DNA from: an uncultured Collinsella sp. | GTDB lineage: Bacteria; Actinomycetota; Coriobacteriia; Coriobacteriales; Coriobacteriaceae | Assembly: GCA_900541885.1 (NCBI GenBank) | Contig: UQKW01000034.1 | Location: 1 to 17,490 of the forward strand | Reading direction: 5' to 3' | DNA length: 17,490 nucleotides | In this document: positions 7,425 through 15,911 of the stretch, in pieces | Layout of the letters: each line of letters starts with the position of its first letter | How positions within the stretch are numbered: position 1 is the stretch's first letter | Made by a program: the position numbers and the translations under genes | The notes under the pieces: generated by a model | Seen by the model: only the letters and a program-made list of their open reading frames with translations | Databases searched by the model: none | Told to the model about the DNA's origin: nothing

Positions 7425-8332
7425 ATGGCCAACCTTCGCGACATTAAGAAGCGAATCTCCTCGGTTACCACGACCAAGCAGATCACGCGCACGATGGAGA
7501 TGGTCTCTACGGCCAAGATCCGTCGTGCCCTCGATCGCTCCAAGCAGGCCGAGCCCTATAAGGAGGCGCTGACCGACGTCATGTTGACGGTCGCCGGCGA
7601 CGCCTCCTGTTCGGGCACCGATCCCATGCTGCAGAAGCATGAGAGCGTCAAGCATGGCCTGATTGTCGTTATTGCCTCGGACCGCGGCCTTGCCGGCGGT
7701 TTCAATACGACGGTGGAGCGCACGGCCGAAAAGCTCGCCGCTTCTTGGGCGAACGACGGCATCGAGTGCGAGATCATCGCGTGCGGGCGTAAGCCGGCCA
7801 CGTATTTCCGTGACCGCGCAAACGTCGTCATGCACTTTGAGGGCAACTCCTCTGAGCCCGATTTCAATCAGGCCCGCATGATCTCCTCTCATATCTGCGA
7901 TGCGTATCGTGCCGGTGAGCTTGACCGCGTCGAGCTTGTCTACCACCACGCCAAGAATCGCGTGGATCAGGAGCTTCGCGTCGAGCATCTGTTGCCGCTC
8001 GACCCCGAGATGATCGCTATGGCCCACGGTCCGCGTAAGAACGAGACCGACGCCCCTAAGCGCATCTCGTCCACGTTCGAGTTCGTGCCCTCTCCCGAGC
8101 ATGTTCTCGGCAAGCTTGTGCCGTCTTATATCCTGACGGTCATCTACCAGGCCCTGATCGATTCGGCGGCTGCCGAGCAGGGTGCACGCCGCAAGGCCAT
8201 GCACTCCGCGACGGAAAACGCCACCGCGATCATCTCGACCCTTACCCGCACGTATAGTCGCGTGCGCCAGGCTTCGATCACGACCGAGATTAACGAGATC
8301 GTCGGCGGAGCCTCAGCATTGGAGGAACAGTA

Positions 8333-8333
<1 letters not shown>
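7425..8333 (+). CDS. atpG: F-type ATP synthase subunit gamma
   Basis: Central rotor shaft. 302 aa, at the upper end of the family range. Seen: the conserved N-terminal helix (R-D-I-K-K-R-I-S-S-V-T-T-T-K-Q-I-T-R-T-M with M-V-S-T-A-K), the G-L-A-G-G-F-N motif near residue 90, and the C-terminal helix ending S-R-V-R-Q-A-S-I-T-T-E-I-N-E-I-V-G-G-A. Both long helices that form the shaft are intact. The ribosome site is GAGGAGAA about 8 bases before ATG 7425. The stop TAA overlaps the atpD ATG by one base. Confidence 0.97.
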
Positions 8334-9787
<1,454 letters not shown>

Positions 9788-9790
9788 GTT

Positions 9791-10183
9791 ATGCGTATCC
9801 GCATCGTGTGCCCCGTGAGCTGCGCCTATGAGGGCGACGCTGCGTTTGTGTCGATTCCGTCCACGGATGGCGAGTTTGGCGTTCTGCCTGCTCACTCCAG
9901 CGAGATCTGCACGATCGACCGCGGTTACGTTCGCGTTTCCGATAAGGCCATGGGCACTGTCGACCACACGTTTGCCGTGGCCGGCGGCTATGCCCAGGTT
10001 GCGGACGATGTCGTGACCGTTCTCGCCGAGCGCGCTTGCGATTTGGCGACCGTCGATGCCGACAAGCTTAAAGCTGATATTCAAGGTTTTGAAGAGAAGC
10101 TGGGTAATTTGTCGGAGGATGATGCACGCCGCGCCTACCTCTATAATGAAATCGCATGGTGTAAGCTCAAGCTTGCCCAATAG
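9791..10183 (+). CDS. atpC: F-type ATP synthase subunit epsilon
   Basis: Rotor subunit that couples gamma to the c-ring and can inhibit ATP hydrolysis. 130 aa, normal length. Seen: the N-terminal beta-sandwich with I-P-S-T-D-G-E-F-G-V-L-P-A-H (family P-G-x-x-G-x-x-G-V-L-P-x-H) and the A-V-A-G-G-Y-A-Q-V motif near residues 57-65. Then comes a two-helix C-terminal domain with many charged residues, the part that can extend and inhibit. The purine-rich GGGGGAGAAG just upstream of ATG 9791 is the probable ribosome site. It is the last gene of the operon; a strong terminator follows 37 bases later. A TATAAT sequence in its 3' end may belong to a promoter for murA. Confidence 0.95.
   Translation: MRIRIVCPVSCAYEGDAAFVSIPSTDGEFGVLPAHSSEICTIDRGYVRVSDKAMGTVDHTFAVAGGYAQVADDVVTVLAERACDLATVDADKLKADIQGFEEKLGNLSEDDARRAYLYNEIAWCKLKLAQ
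10119..10147 (+). promoter_or_regulatory. Possible promoter for murA inside atpC
   Basis: A perfect TATAAT lies at 10142-10147. Seventeen bases upstream is ATGATG (10119-10124), which matches only three of six positions of TTGACA. The hexamer also encodes Leu-Tyr-Asn of atpC, so it could be chance. If used, transcription would start near 10154 and give murA a leader of about 118 bases containing the 10220-10258 hairpin. Confidence 0.35.
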
Positions 10184-10219
10184 TCAAACGATTTAGCGTT
10201 CGACCATTTGCGAACACAT

Positions 10220-10258
10220 CATGCCCGGGATGGCCCAGCCATCCCGGGCATGCTTTTT
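10220..10258 (+). terminator. Strong intrinsic terminator of the ATP synthase operon
   Basis: A perfect 14-bp stem, CATGCCCGGGATGG (10220-10233) with CCATCCCGGGCATG (10239-10252). The loop is CCCAG, followed by CTTTTT (10253-10258). G+C-rich stem plus T-run is the standard intrinsic form. It ends only 13 bases before the murA start codon. Confidence 0.9.
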
Positions 10259-10271
10259 GAAAGGGTAGACC

Positions 10272-11555
10272 TTGGATATTATCCGCGTTGAGGGTGGCCA
10301 CGCCATCGGAGGCTCTGTGCCCGTTTCGGGCGCCAAGAACTCCGCGCTCAAACTCATGGCGGCAACGCTTCTGGCGCCGGGCAAGACGACGCTGCAGAAC
10401 GTGCCCGATATTTCCGATGTCCACGTGATGGGCAAGGTGCTCAAGGGTATGGGCGCCACAATCGATGTCCTTGACGAGCACACGCTCGAGATTGATACCT
10501 CTCAGGTCGATTCTTGGGAGGCCCCCTACGAGCTCGTTGCCAAGATGCGTGCTTCCACCGCCGTGATGGGACCCCTGCTGGGTCGCTTCCATCGCGCCAA
10601 GATCGCCATGCCGGGCGGCTGCAACCTGGGTGCTCGCAAGATCGATATGCACATTCTTGGTCTTGAGGCCCTGGGCGTTGAGTTCGATACCGCCCACGGC
10701 TACATCAACGCTAATGCGCCCCAAGGTCTGCGCGGTACCACCGTCACGCTCGAGTTCGCCAGCGTCGGTGCGACCGAGAACCTCATCATGGCATCCGTGC
10801 GCGCGCAGGGCACCACGGTTATCGACAATGCCGCCCGCGAGCCCGAGATCGTCGATCTCGCCAACATGCTCAACGAGATGGGCGCCAAGATTGTCGGCGC
10901 GGGTACGCCCGTCGTGACCATCGAGGGCGTGGAAGAGCTGCATCCCGTTACCCATCGCGTGGTGGGCGACCGCATCGAGGCCGGTACCTTTATCGTTGCC
11001 GGTGCGTTGATGGCCGACGATCGCGGTGTCGATGTCACGGGCTTTTGCCCCATTCACTTGGGCATGGTGCTCAAGAAGATGGAGCTCATGGGTATCGACT
11101 GCGAGCGCGTCGAGGATGGCGTCCATGTAAACCGTGCCGAGCGTATCAAGCCGGTCGACATCCAGACGCTTCCGTTCCCCGGCTTCCCGACGGACATGCA
11201 GGCGCAGATTATGGTGCTCTCCGCCCTTGCCGACGGCAGTTCCGTTATTACCGAGAACATCTTCGAGAATCGCTTTATGTTTGCCTCTGAGCTGGTGCGC
11301 ATGGGTGCCGACATTCGTATCGAGAGCCATCATGCCATGATTCATGGCGTCAAGGGCTTCTCGGGTGCACAGGTTACCTCGCCCGATCTGCGTGGCGGAG
11401 CGGCCCTCGTCGTAGCGGGCTTGATCGCCGACGGGACGACCGAGGTTTCGGCCATCCATCACATCAAGCGCGGCTACGAGCAGTTTGTCGAAAAGCTGCA
11501 GGCGCTCGGCGCGCATGTCGAGCATGCTTCCGTCCCCGATCCCGTCATCTACTAA
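10272..11555 (+). CDS. murA: UDP-N-acetylglucosamine 1-carboxyvinyltransferase (MurA)
   Basis: First committed step of peptidoglycan synthesis: transfers enolpyruvyl from PEP to UDP-GlcNAc in the cytoplasm. 427 aa, typical. Seen: G-A-K-N with Lys22-Asn23 at the substrate site, the mobile loop M-P-G-G-C-N-L-G-A-R with catalytic Cys117 (counterpart of E. coli Cys115, the residue modified by fosfomycin), P-F-P-G-F-P-T-D-M-Q-A-Q, and D-L-R-G-G-A-A-L-V-V-A-G. The start is TTG at 10272. AAAGGG (10260-10265) sits 6 bases upstream, and the next Met (residue 29) would lose the substrate-binding K-N. The ribosome site abuts the preceding terminator, so every transcript that includes this start must pass through that hairpin. 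murA after atpC is also seen in Bacillus. It is probably cotranscribed with the LCP gene 12 bases later. Confidence 0.97.
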   Translation: MDIIRVEGGHAIGGSVPVSGAKNSALKLMAATLLAPGKTTLQNVPDISDVHVMGKVLKGMGATIDVLDEHTLEIDTSQVDSWEAPYELVAKMRASTAVMGPLLGRFHRAKIAMPGGCNLGARKIDMHILGLEALGVEFDTAHGYINANAPQGLRGTTVTLEFASVGATENLIMASVRAQGTTVIDNAAREPEIVDLANMLNEMGAKIVGAGTPVVTIEGVEELHPVTHRVVGDRIEAGTFIVAGALMADDRGVDVTGFCPIHLGMVLKKMELMGIDCERVEDGVHVNRAERIKPVDIQTLPFPGFPTDMQAQIMVLSALADGSSVITENIFENRFMFASELVRMGADIRIESHHAMIHGVKGFSGAQVTSPDLRGGAALVVAGLIADGTTEVSAIHHIKRGYEQFVEKLQALGAHVEHASVPDPVIY

Positions 11556-11567
11556 TACAGGTTGCCT

Positions 11568-12803
11568 ATGTTTAATAAAAAGCCCCTCGCGGATACCACC
11601 GCCCGAAGACCCTCAACTGGTGCGCAGGCCAAGATCTACAGTCGCGATAACGTGGCTCGCTATTCCGAGCGCGCTCGTCAACGTCGTCGTAGCCACACGA
11701 TTCGTCACGTCGCGCTCATTGTCGTGCTTGGTGTGCTGCTGAGTGCCACTACCGCTGCCGGCCTGTGGTTTGCTACCATTATGGGCAAGCTCGGCGATTC
11801 TAATGTCATTACCGATAATCTGCGTCGGGTTCTGGTTGACACCGATGAGGCAAAGGATCCGTTCTACGTGCTGCTTCTTGGCACCGACGGCCGTCCGGGC
11901 GAGGATACGTATCGTGCCGACTCGATTATCCTGGCACGCATCGACCCCACGCAAAAGCAGGCGACGCTCATTTCCGTTCCGCGCGACACCAAGGTCGAGT
12001 ACAAGGGCGAGACCATGAAGATCAACGCCTGCCATACCGTTGGCGGCGCCGAGGCCATGGTCGAGGCGGTCAACGAGCTGTGCGGTGTTCAGATTTCCCA
12101 CTATGCCGAGGTCAGCTTCGACGGTATGCAGGCGCTGATTGATTCGGTTGGCGGTATCGACATTAACGCAACCGATGATGTTGACGACCCCGAGCACCTG
12201 GATATTAAGATTACCGCTGGCCAGCAGCATATGGACGGTGCCACCGCCCTTACCTATGCCCGCTGCCGCTACACCTATGCCGACGGCGATTACACGCGCA
12301 TGCGCCACCAGCGTCAGGTGCTTGGCGCCCTTGCCAACCAGATTCTCAATAACTTCGATGCCACGAAGATTTTTGGCCTGGTTAATTCGCTGTCCGATAT
12401 GCTCGTAACCGATATGAGCGTTCAGGATATCGTGGCTACGGTCAACGCCATGCGCGGTATGGATGTCGACGGTATCTACTCGGCCAATCTGCCCTCGTAC
12501 GCCGACGACAGCACCATGATCGACGGTGTGAGCTACGTCTTTGTCTACGAGGACGAGCTCAAGGAAATGATGGAGCGCGTCGATGCCGGCAAGGATCCCA
12601 AGGGTCCCAACACCATGGGTCTTTCCGACGGTTCCAGTTCTACGATCGGCGACCTGAACAACAACACGTCTGACGACTACGCAAACGGTACCGCAACTTC
12701 ATCGGTCAGCTCTGACGATTCCGATGACTCAGGCGATTCGAGCGATTCGGACTACTACGAAGAGCCCACCGGCGACGGTAACGGCTACGAGGCCAACTAC
12801 TAA
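11568..12803 (+). CDS. LCP (LytR-CpsA-Psr) family cell-wall glycopolymer ligase
   Basis: Family role: moves glycopolymers (teichoic acid, capsule or arabinogalactan-type) from a lipid carrier onto peptidoglycan on the outer face of the membrane. 411 aa. Seen: a basic cytoplasmic N-terminus (1-46), one membrane helix (about 47-71), then the LCP domain (about 98-262). Conserved charged residues include Asp107, Arg109, Arg116, Asp118, Arg139 in V-P-R-D, Y-A-R-C-R (230-234) and D-Y-T-R-M-R-H-Q-R-Q (241-250). The C-terminus is a low-complexity Ser/Asp/Gly tail, strongly acidic, ending in Tyr and Glu-rich residues. ATG 11568 is preferred over TTG 11562 because AGG at 11559-11561 is correctly spaced for it. 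It lies 12 bases after murA, consistent with shared wall work. The polymer substrate cannot be told from sequence. Confidence 0.92.
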   Translation: MFNKKPLADTTARRPSTGAQAKIYSRDNVARYSERARQRRRSHTIRHVALIVVLGVLLSATTAAGLWFATIMGKLGDSNVITDNLRRVLVDTDEAKDPFYVLLLGTDGRPGEDTYRADSIILARIDPTQKQATLISVPRDTKVEYKGETMKINACHTVGGAEAMVEAVNELCGVQISHYAEVSFDGMQALIDSVGGIDINATDDVDDPEHLDIKITAGQQHMDGATALTYARCRYTYADGDYTRMRHQRQVLGALANQILNNFDATKIFGLVNSLSDMLVTDMSVQDIVATVNAMRGMDVDGIYSANLPSYADDSTMIDGVSYVFVYEDELKEMMERVDAGKDPKGPNTMGLSDGSSSTIGDLNNNTSDDYANGTATSSVSSDDSDDSGDSSDSDYYEEPTGDGNGYEANY

Positions 12804-12831
12804 GTTACGGCGTTTTACCAAACGCCGTAAC
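12804..12831. other. Perfect 12-bp hairpin directly after the LCP stop codon
   Basis: GTTACGGCGTTT (12804-12815) and AAACGCCGTAAC (12820-12831) are perfect reverse complements around TACC. The hairpin begins at the base after the TAA stop. No T-run follows on either strand, so it is not a standard intrinsic terminator. It may protect the mRNA 3' end or assist termination. Confidence 0.6.
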
Positions 12832-12873
12832 GGCTCGACGCTGCGCGCCGCCCAAGGCGACAATTTGTCATTC

Positions 12874-12915
12874 AAAAGGCAGGGCATGACCAGAAGGTCA
12901 ATGCCCTGCCTTTTT
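12874..12915 (+). terminator. Intrinsic terminator of the murA-LCP unit
   Basis: AAAAGGCAGGGCAT-GACC pairs with GGTC-A-ATGCCCTGCCTTTT around an AGAA loop. The stem is about 18 bp with one bulged A, ending in TTTTT (12911-12915). The A-run on the left arm would also allow function on the minus strand. Confidence 0.85.
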
Positions 12916-12991
12916 CATGCCAACTTGTTCGCCTTGGACGTCGCTCGCTGACGTTGGCTCAACCTGCGGTGCTGACTACTCCCCTTGCACC

Positions 12992-13032
12992 AAAAACCGC
13001 CCCGTTCTCGGTTTTGAGGACGGGGCGGTTTT
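12992..13032 (-). terminator. Intrinsic terminator of pepT, probably bidirectional
   Basis: AAAACCGCCCCGT (12993-13005) pairs perfectly with ACGGGGCGGTTTT (13020-13032). TCTC/GAGG extends the stem inward by four pairs (one G-T) to a 6-base loop. Read on the minus strand it ends in TTTTT (12996-12992) and lies 24 bases after the pepT stop. It could also stop plus-strand read-through. Confidence 0.87.
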
Positions 13033-13056
13033 GCTTACCTAGATTGTTCGAGTTCC

Positions 13057-14304
13057 CTATGCAAAGCGGGCGACGAGTTCCTGGAGGACGTCGGTCATCT
13101 TGACGAGCGAGCTGACCGGGACAAACTCGTTGACGCCGTGGTAGCAGTAGCCGCCCGTGGAAAGGTTGGGGCAGGGCAGGCCGCGGAACGACAGCTGCGC
13201 ACCGTCGGTACCACCGCGAATCGGCAGCACCTGGGGCTCAATGTCGCAGGCAAGGTAGGCTTCCTTGGCGACATCGATAAGCTCGGGGTAGTCACGCACG
13301 ATCTCGGCCATGTTGCGGTACTGCTGCTTGATCTCGACCGTCACGCGTTCATCGCCCAGGCGCTGGTTGAGCAGGGCTGCGGCGGAATCAATCAGTGCGA
13401 GCTTCTGCTGGAACTTTGTCGCGTCGTGGTCGCGAACGATATAGCGCGCCGTAGCGTGGTCGACGGTTGCAGACACGCCCTCAAGATGATAGAAGCCCTC
13501 GTAGCCCTCGGTGTATTCCGGGCGCTGCGCATAAGGGAGCAGCGCGTTAAAGTCGCAGAACAGATTGCCCGCGTTGACCATGCGGCCCTTGGCGTCACCG
13601 GGATGGATGGACTGGCCCTCAAAGTGAACGGTTGCCTCGGCGGCGTTAAAGCACTCCCACTCCAGCTCGCCAATGGGACCGCCGTCGACCGTGTAGGCGT
13701 ACTTGCAGCCGAAGGCCTCGATGTCCAACAGCTCGGCGCCGTGACCGATCTCTTCGTCTGGGCAAAAACAAATGCCGAGTGCGGGGTGGGGCAGCGAGGG
13801 GTTCTGAGCGATACGCGCGACAAGTGCCATGATCTCGGCGACGCCGGCCTTGTCGTCGGCGCCCAGCAGCGTGGTGCCGTCACTGCAGACCAAGTCCTCA
13901 CCCACAAGGTCGTTCAGGGCGGGAAGCTTGGCGGTGCTCATGGCCACGGGCTTGCCGTCAACGGTACCGCAGACCAGGTCGCCGCCTTCGTAGTGCACAA
14001 TGTGCGGCTTCACACCGGCGCCCGGCGCAACCTCGGTGGTGTCGAGGTGTGCGATCAGGCCCAGGGCGGGCTTGTCCTCCGCGCCCGCGCTTGCAGGAAT
14101 ATGTGCGCAGACGTAGGCATGCTCGGTCACATGGGCATCGGCCGCGCCGAGCTCGCGCAGCTCCTCGGCCAGCACATTAGCAAGGTCAAACTGAACGGTG
14201 CTCGAAGGCACCTGGTCGCAGTTTGCATCCTCGGATTGCGTGTTGATTTGGACGTAGCGCAAAAAGCGCTCAAGGACGTCGGGGTTCGTGGTGTTGTTTT
14301 CCAT
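13057..14304 (-). CDS. pepT: Peptidase T (tripeptide aminopeptidase)
   Basis: Zinc aminopeptidase of the M20 family that removes the N-terminal residue from tripeptides in the cytoplasm. 415 aa, close to E. coli PepT (408). Seen in order: L-I-A-H-L-D-T-T with the first metal His and Asp, L-L-G-A-D-D-K-A-G with the bridging Asp, P-D-E-E-I-G-H-G with the catalytic Glu pair, Y-T-V-D-G-G with a metal Asp, P-I-R-G-G-T-D-G-A-Q-L-S, and a final H-G-V-N-E-F-V-P with the last metal His. The ATG at 14304 (minus strand) is preferred. It has GGAG 8 bases upstream (plus-strand 14313-14316) and the protein then begins like the family. Longer readings up to 14457 would add 51 unrelated residues and run into the divergent regulator. 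It is transcribed alone. Confidence 0.95.
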   Translation of the reverse strand: MENNTTNPDVLERFLRYVQINTQSEDANCDQVPSSTVQFDLANVLAEELRELGAADAHVTEHAYVCAHIPASAGAEDKPALGLIAHLDTTEVAPGAGVKPHIVHYEGGDLVCGTVDGKPVAMSTAKLPALNDLVGEDLVCSDGTTLLGADDKAGVAEIMALVARIAQNPSLPHPALGICFCPDEEIGHGAELLDIEAFGCKYAYTVDGGPIGELEWECFNAAEATVHFEGQSIHPGDAKGRMVNAGNLFCDFNALLPYAQRPEYTEGYEGFYHLEGVSATVDHATARYIVRDHDATKFQQKLALIDSAAALLNQRLGDERVTVEIKQQYRNMAEIVRDYPELIDVAKEAYLACDIEPQVLPIRGGTDGAQLSFRGLPCPNLSTGGYCYHGVNEFVPVSSLVKMTDVLQELVARFA

Positions 14305-14351
14305 AAAGACCGCTCCAATCTTGGTCGTCGTGTGCAACAAGAACTCTAGCA

Positions 14352-14371
14352 CGGTATGCCACAGCATACCG
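14352..14371. promoter_or_regulatory. 20-base palindrome in the pepT/regulator divergent gap (candidate operator)
   Basis: CGGTATGCCACAGCATACCG has perfect 8-base arms around CACA. It sits in the 120-base gap between pepT (starts at 14304, minus) and the DtxR/MntR-type gene (starts at 14425, plus). It covers where a -35 would be expected for the TAGAAT at 14388-14393. Position and symmetry fit a dimer-binding repressor site. It does not match the DtxR or MntR consensus sites I know. Confidence 0.5.
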
Positions 14372-14387
14372 CGACGGGCGGATGGGG

Positions 14388-14393
14388 TAGAAT
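14388..14393 (+). promoter_or_regulatory. Possible -10 box for the metal-regulator gene
   Basis: TAGAAT lies 31 bases before the ATG at 14425. No good -35 is seen at the right distance; that position falls within the palindrome at 14352-14371. Confidence 0.35.
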
Positions 14394-14424
14394 CAGCCTT
14401 TGAACGCAGAAGGGACGGAAGGTC

Positions 14425-14847
14425 ATGGATACGACAAATAGCTCGCGCGAGCTGCACCTAACAGTGGCGAACGAAGACTACTTGGAGTGCATGGTTCGCA
14501 TCGAAAACGAAGAAGGAGAGACCAATGGCGTGCGATCGGTCGACATCGCGCAGCGTCTTGGTGTCTCCAAGGCATCGGTCAATAAGGCGGTTTCGGCGCT
14601 TAAGGCGTCCGAGCTTGTCGAGCAATCGCATTACGGCAAGGTCATCCTGACCGACCGTGGTCGCGAGGTCGGCACGGCTATCTGGTACCGTCATCGCCTT
14701 ATCCGCACGTTTTTGGTCCAGGAGCTCGGCGTCGATTTTGAGCGGGCCGATTCCGAGGCGTGCATGATGGAACATGCGCTTTCCGAGGACACGATGAGCC
14801 GCTGGCTCGCCTATCTCGAAAAGCAGGGAATCAGCGTCGAGGAATAG
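14425..14847 (+). CDS. DtxR/MntR-family metal-dependent transcription regulator
   Basis: Family role: a dimer that binds Mn2+ or Fe2+ and represses metal-uptake or related genes. 140 aa: an N-terminal winged helix-turn-helix (about 15-80, with S-V-D-I-A-Q-R-L-G-V-S-K-A-S-V-N-K and the wing Y-G-K-V-I-L-T-D-R-G) and a helical dimer/metal domain (about 85-135). It has no third SH3-like domain, so it is MntR-sized. Likely ligands: Asp18 and Glu21 (E-D-Y-L-E), His90 (Y-R-H), Cys113, Glu116 and His117 (E-A-C-M-M-E-H). Asp18/Glu21 are MntR-like, while Cys113 matches DtxR Cys102. The metal therefore cannot be assigned. The start ATG has AAGGGACGGAAGG upstream. Divergent from pepT and 12 bases ahead of the methyltransferase gene. 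Confidence 0.92.
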   Translation: MDTTNSSRELHLTVANEDYLECMVRIENEEGETNGVRSVDIAQRLGVSKASVNKAVSALKASELVEQSHYGKVILTDRGREVGTAIWYRHRLIRTFLVQELGVDFERADSEACMMEHALSEDTMSRWLAYLEKQGISVEE

Positions 14848-14859
14848 TGAAACACATAT

Positions 14860-15753
14860 ATGGATACGAGTTATTACAACCGCCCCGGCGGCGAGGAACT
14901 TATGCGCCGTATGTCGAGCGAGACCCTGTTAACGCAGGGCCCCATGGGCAGCGTGCTGATGAGTGAATATGACGCTGCCGACATCCCACCGGCGTTTTGG
15001 AACCTTGCCGAGCCGCAGACTGTTTCTCGTATCCATCGCCTGTATGTCGCCGCCGGTGCGCAGGTGCTCATTACCAATACCTTTCAGGCATCAAGCTACG
15101 CCCTCAAGCAAGATCAGATTACGCCGTCCGTGGCTGAGGTCAATCGCGGTGCCGTCGACGATGCGCGCCAGGCGCACCCTCAGCTGCTGCTGGGCTCGAT
15201 GGGCCCGATCGGCATTGAGTGGTTTGCCGAAGACTCTGCCGAGTATCGAGAAATACGAAGCATTTCGCGAGAGCAGGCATACGCCCTGCTCAATGCTGGT
15301 GTTGACGGTCTGCTGATCGAGACGGTGACGTCTATCCGTAATTTGCAGCCCATGCTTGCCGGCGCCCAGGATGCCGCTGACGGCATGCCTGTTTTGGTGA
15401 GTTTTGTCGTTGACGATAAAGGCGACCTGTTAGGCGATGGCCTCAACATCGAGGCTGCTGTTTTGTACGCCGAAAAGCACGGTGCAAACTCGGTTGGCGT
15501 TAACTGCTGTTCACTTGCGGCCGCGAACGTGGCAGTGCCCAGGATGGTTGCATCGGCGACTACGCCCGTCACGGTACGCCCCAACGTGGGCGATCCGGTT
15601 CAAACTCAGGATGGCCCTGTGTGGCGCGAGAACCCCGAAGCCTTCGCGCGCGCTTGCATCGAATGGAGGCATGCCGGTGCCGCAATGGTGGGCAGTTGCT
15701 GTGGAACCACGGCGATCACCACGGCGGCGATGGCCGAGGCGCTCGATATATAA
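14860..15753 (+). CDS. Stand-alone homocysteine S-methyltransferase-domain protein
   Basis: Zinc-dependent Hcy-binding barrel, as in the N-terminal module of cobalamin methionine synthase (MetH), BHMT and MmuM. It activates homocysteine thiolate for methylation to methionine. 297 aa, covering only this domain, with no folate or B12 modules. Seen: Q-G-P-M-G-S-V-L (family G-A-M-G-T), I-T-N-T-F, G-S-M-G-P-I-G, and the zinc cysteines: G-V-N-C with Cys216, and G-S-C-C-G-T-T with Cys280-Cys281. The G-C-C-G-T-T form resembles MetH-type proteins more than MmuM. The methyl donor is unknown; it may work with separately encoded modules. Start uncertain: ATG 14860 has only a distant GAGGAA (14839-14844). 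ATG 14902 or 14911, with GAGGAA at 14893-14898, would give 283 or 280 aa and keep all motifs. Probably cotranscribed with the metal regulator. Confidence 0.88.
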   Translation: MDTSYYNRPGGEELMRRMSSETLLTQGPMGSVLMSEYDAADIPPAFWNLAEPQTVSRIHRLYVAAGAQVLITNTFQASSYALKQDQITPSVAEVNRGAVDDARQAHPQLLLGSMGPIGIEWFAEDSAEYREIRSISREQAYALLNAGVDGLLIETVTSIRNLQPMLAGAQDAADGMPVLVSFVVDDKGDLLGDGLNIEAAVLYAEKHGANSVGVNCCSLAAANVAVPRMVASATTPVTVRPNVGDPVQTQDGPVWRENPEAFARACIEWRHAGAAMVGSCCGTTAITTAAMAEALDI

Positions 15754-15758
15754 AGGTC

Positions 15759-15787
15759 AAAACCGCTCCATACGGGGCGGTTTTTTT
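15759..15787 (+). terminator. Intrinsic terminator after the homocysteine methyltransferase gene
   Basis: AAAACCGCTCC (15759-15769) pairs with GGGGCGGTTTT (15774-15784), with one G-T pair. The loop is ATAC, and the T-run extends to 15787 (seven T). It starts 6 bases after the stop codon. Confidence 0.9.
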
Positions 15788-15911
15788 ATTGCTTGCACAT
15801 CGTCAGTAGCATTTGCCCAAATAGTGAATGCCGGTTTTGGCAGGTTGCTGGGCGAGCGTTGCGGGTATACCCCATGCGTACCATGATTCAAACACTGTGA
15901 GGTGTCTGCGC

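Noticed and set aside
10167..11525. 452-codon minus-strand open frame opposite murA
   Set aside because: Shadow of murA; also runs through the atpC terminator.
13138..14349. 403-codon plus-strand open frame opposite pepT
   Set aside because: pepT on the minus strand has all catalytic motifs. The plus-strand translation has none and only mirrors it.
14305..14457. Longer N-terminus for pepT
   Set aside because: The added 51 residues do not resemble the family and would overlap the divergent regulator gene and the palindrome. ATG 14304 has a good ribosome site.
15863..15872. GGGTATACCC palindrome upstream of the phosphohexomutase as operator or -10 region
   Set aside because: Only 10 bases, and no -35 at proper spacing. 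Short palindromes of this length are expected by chance.
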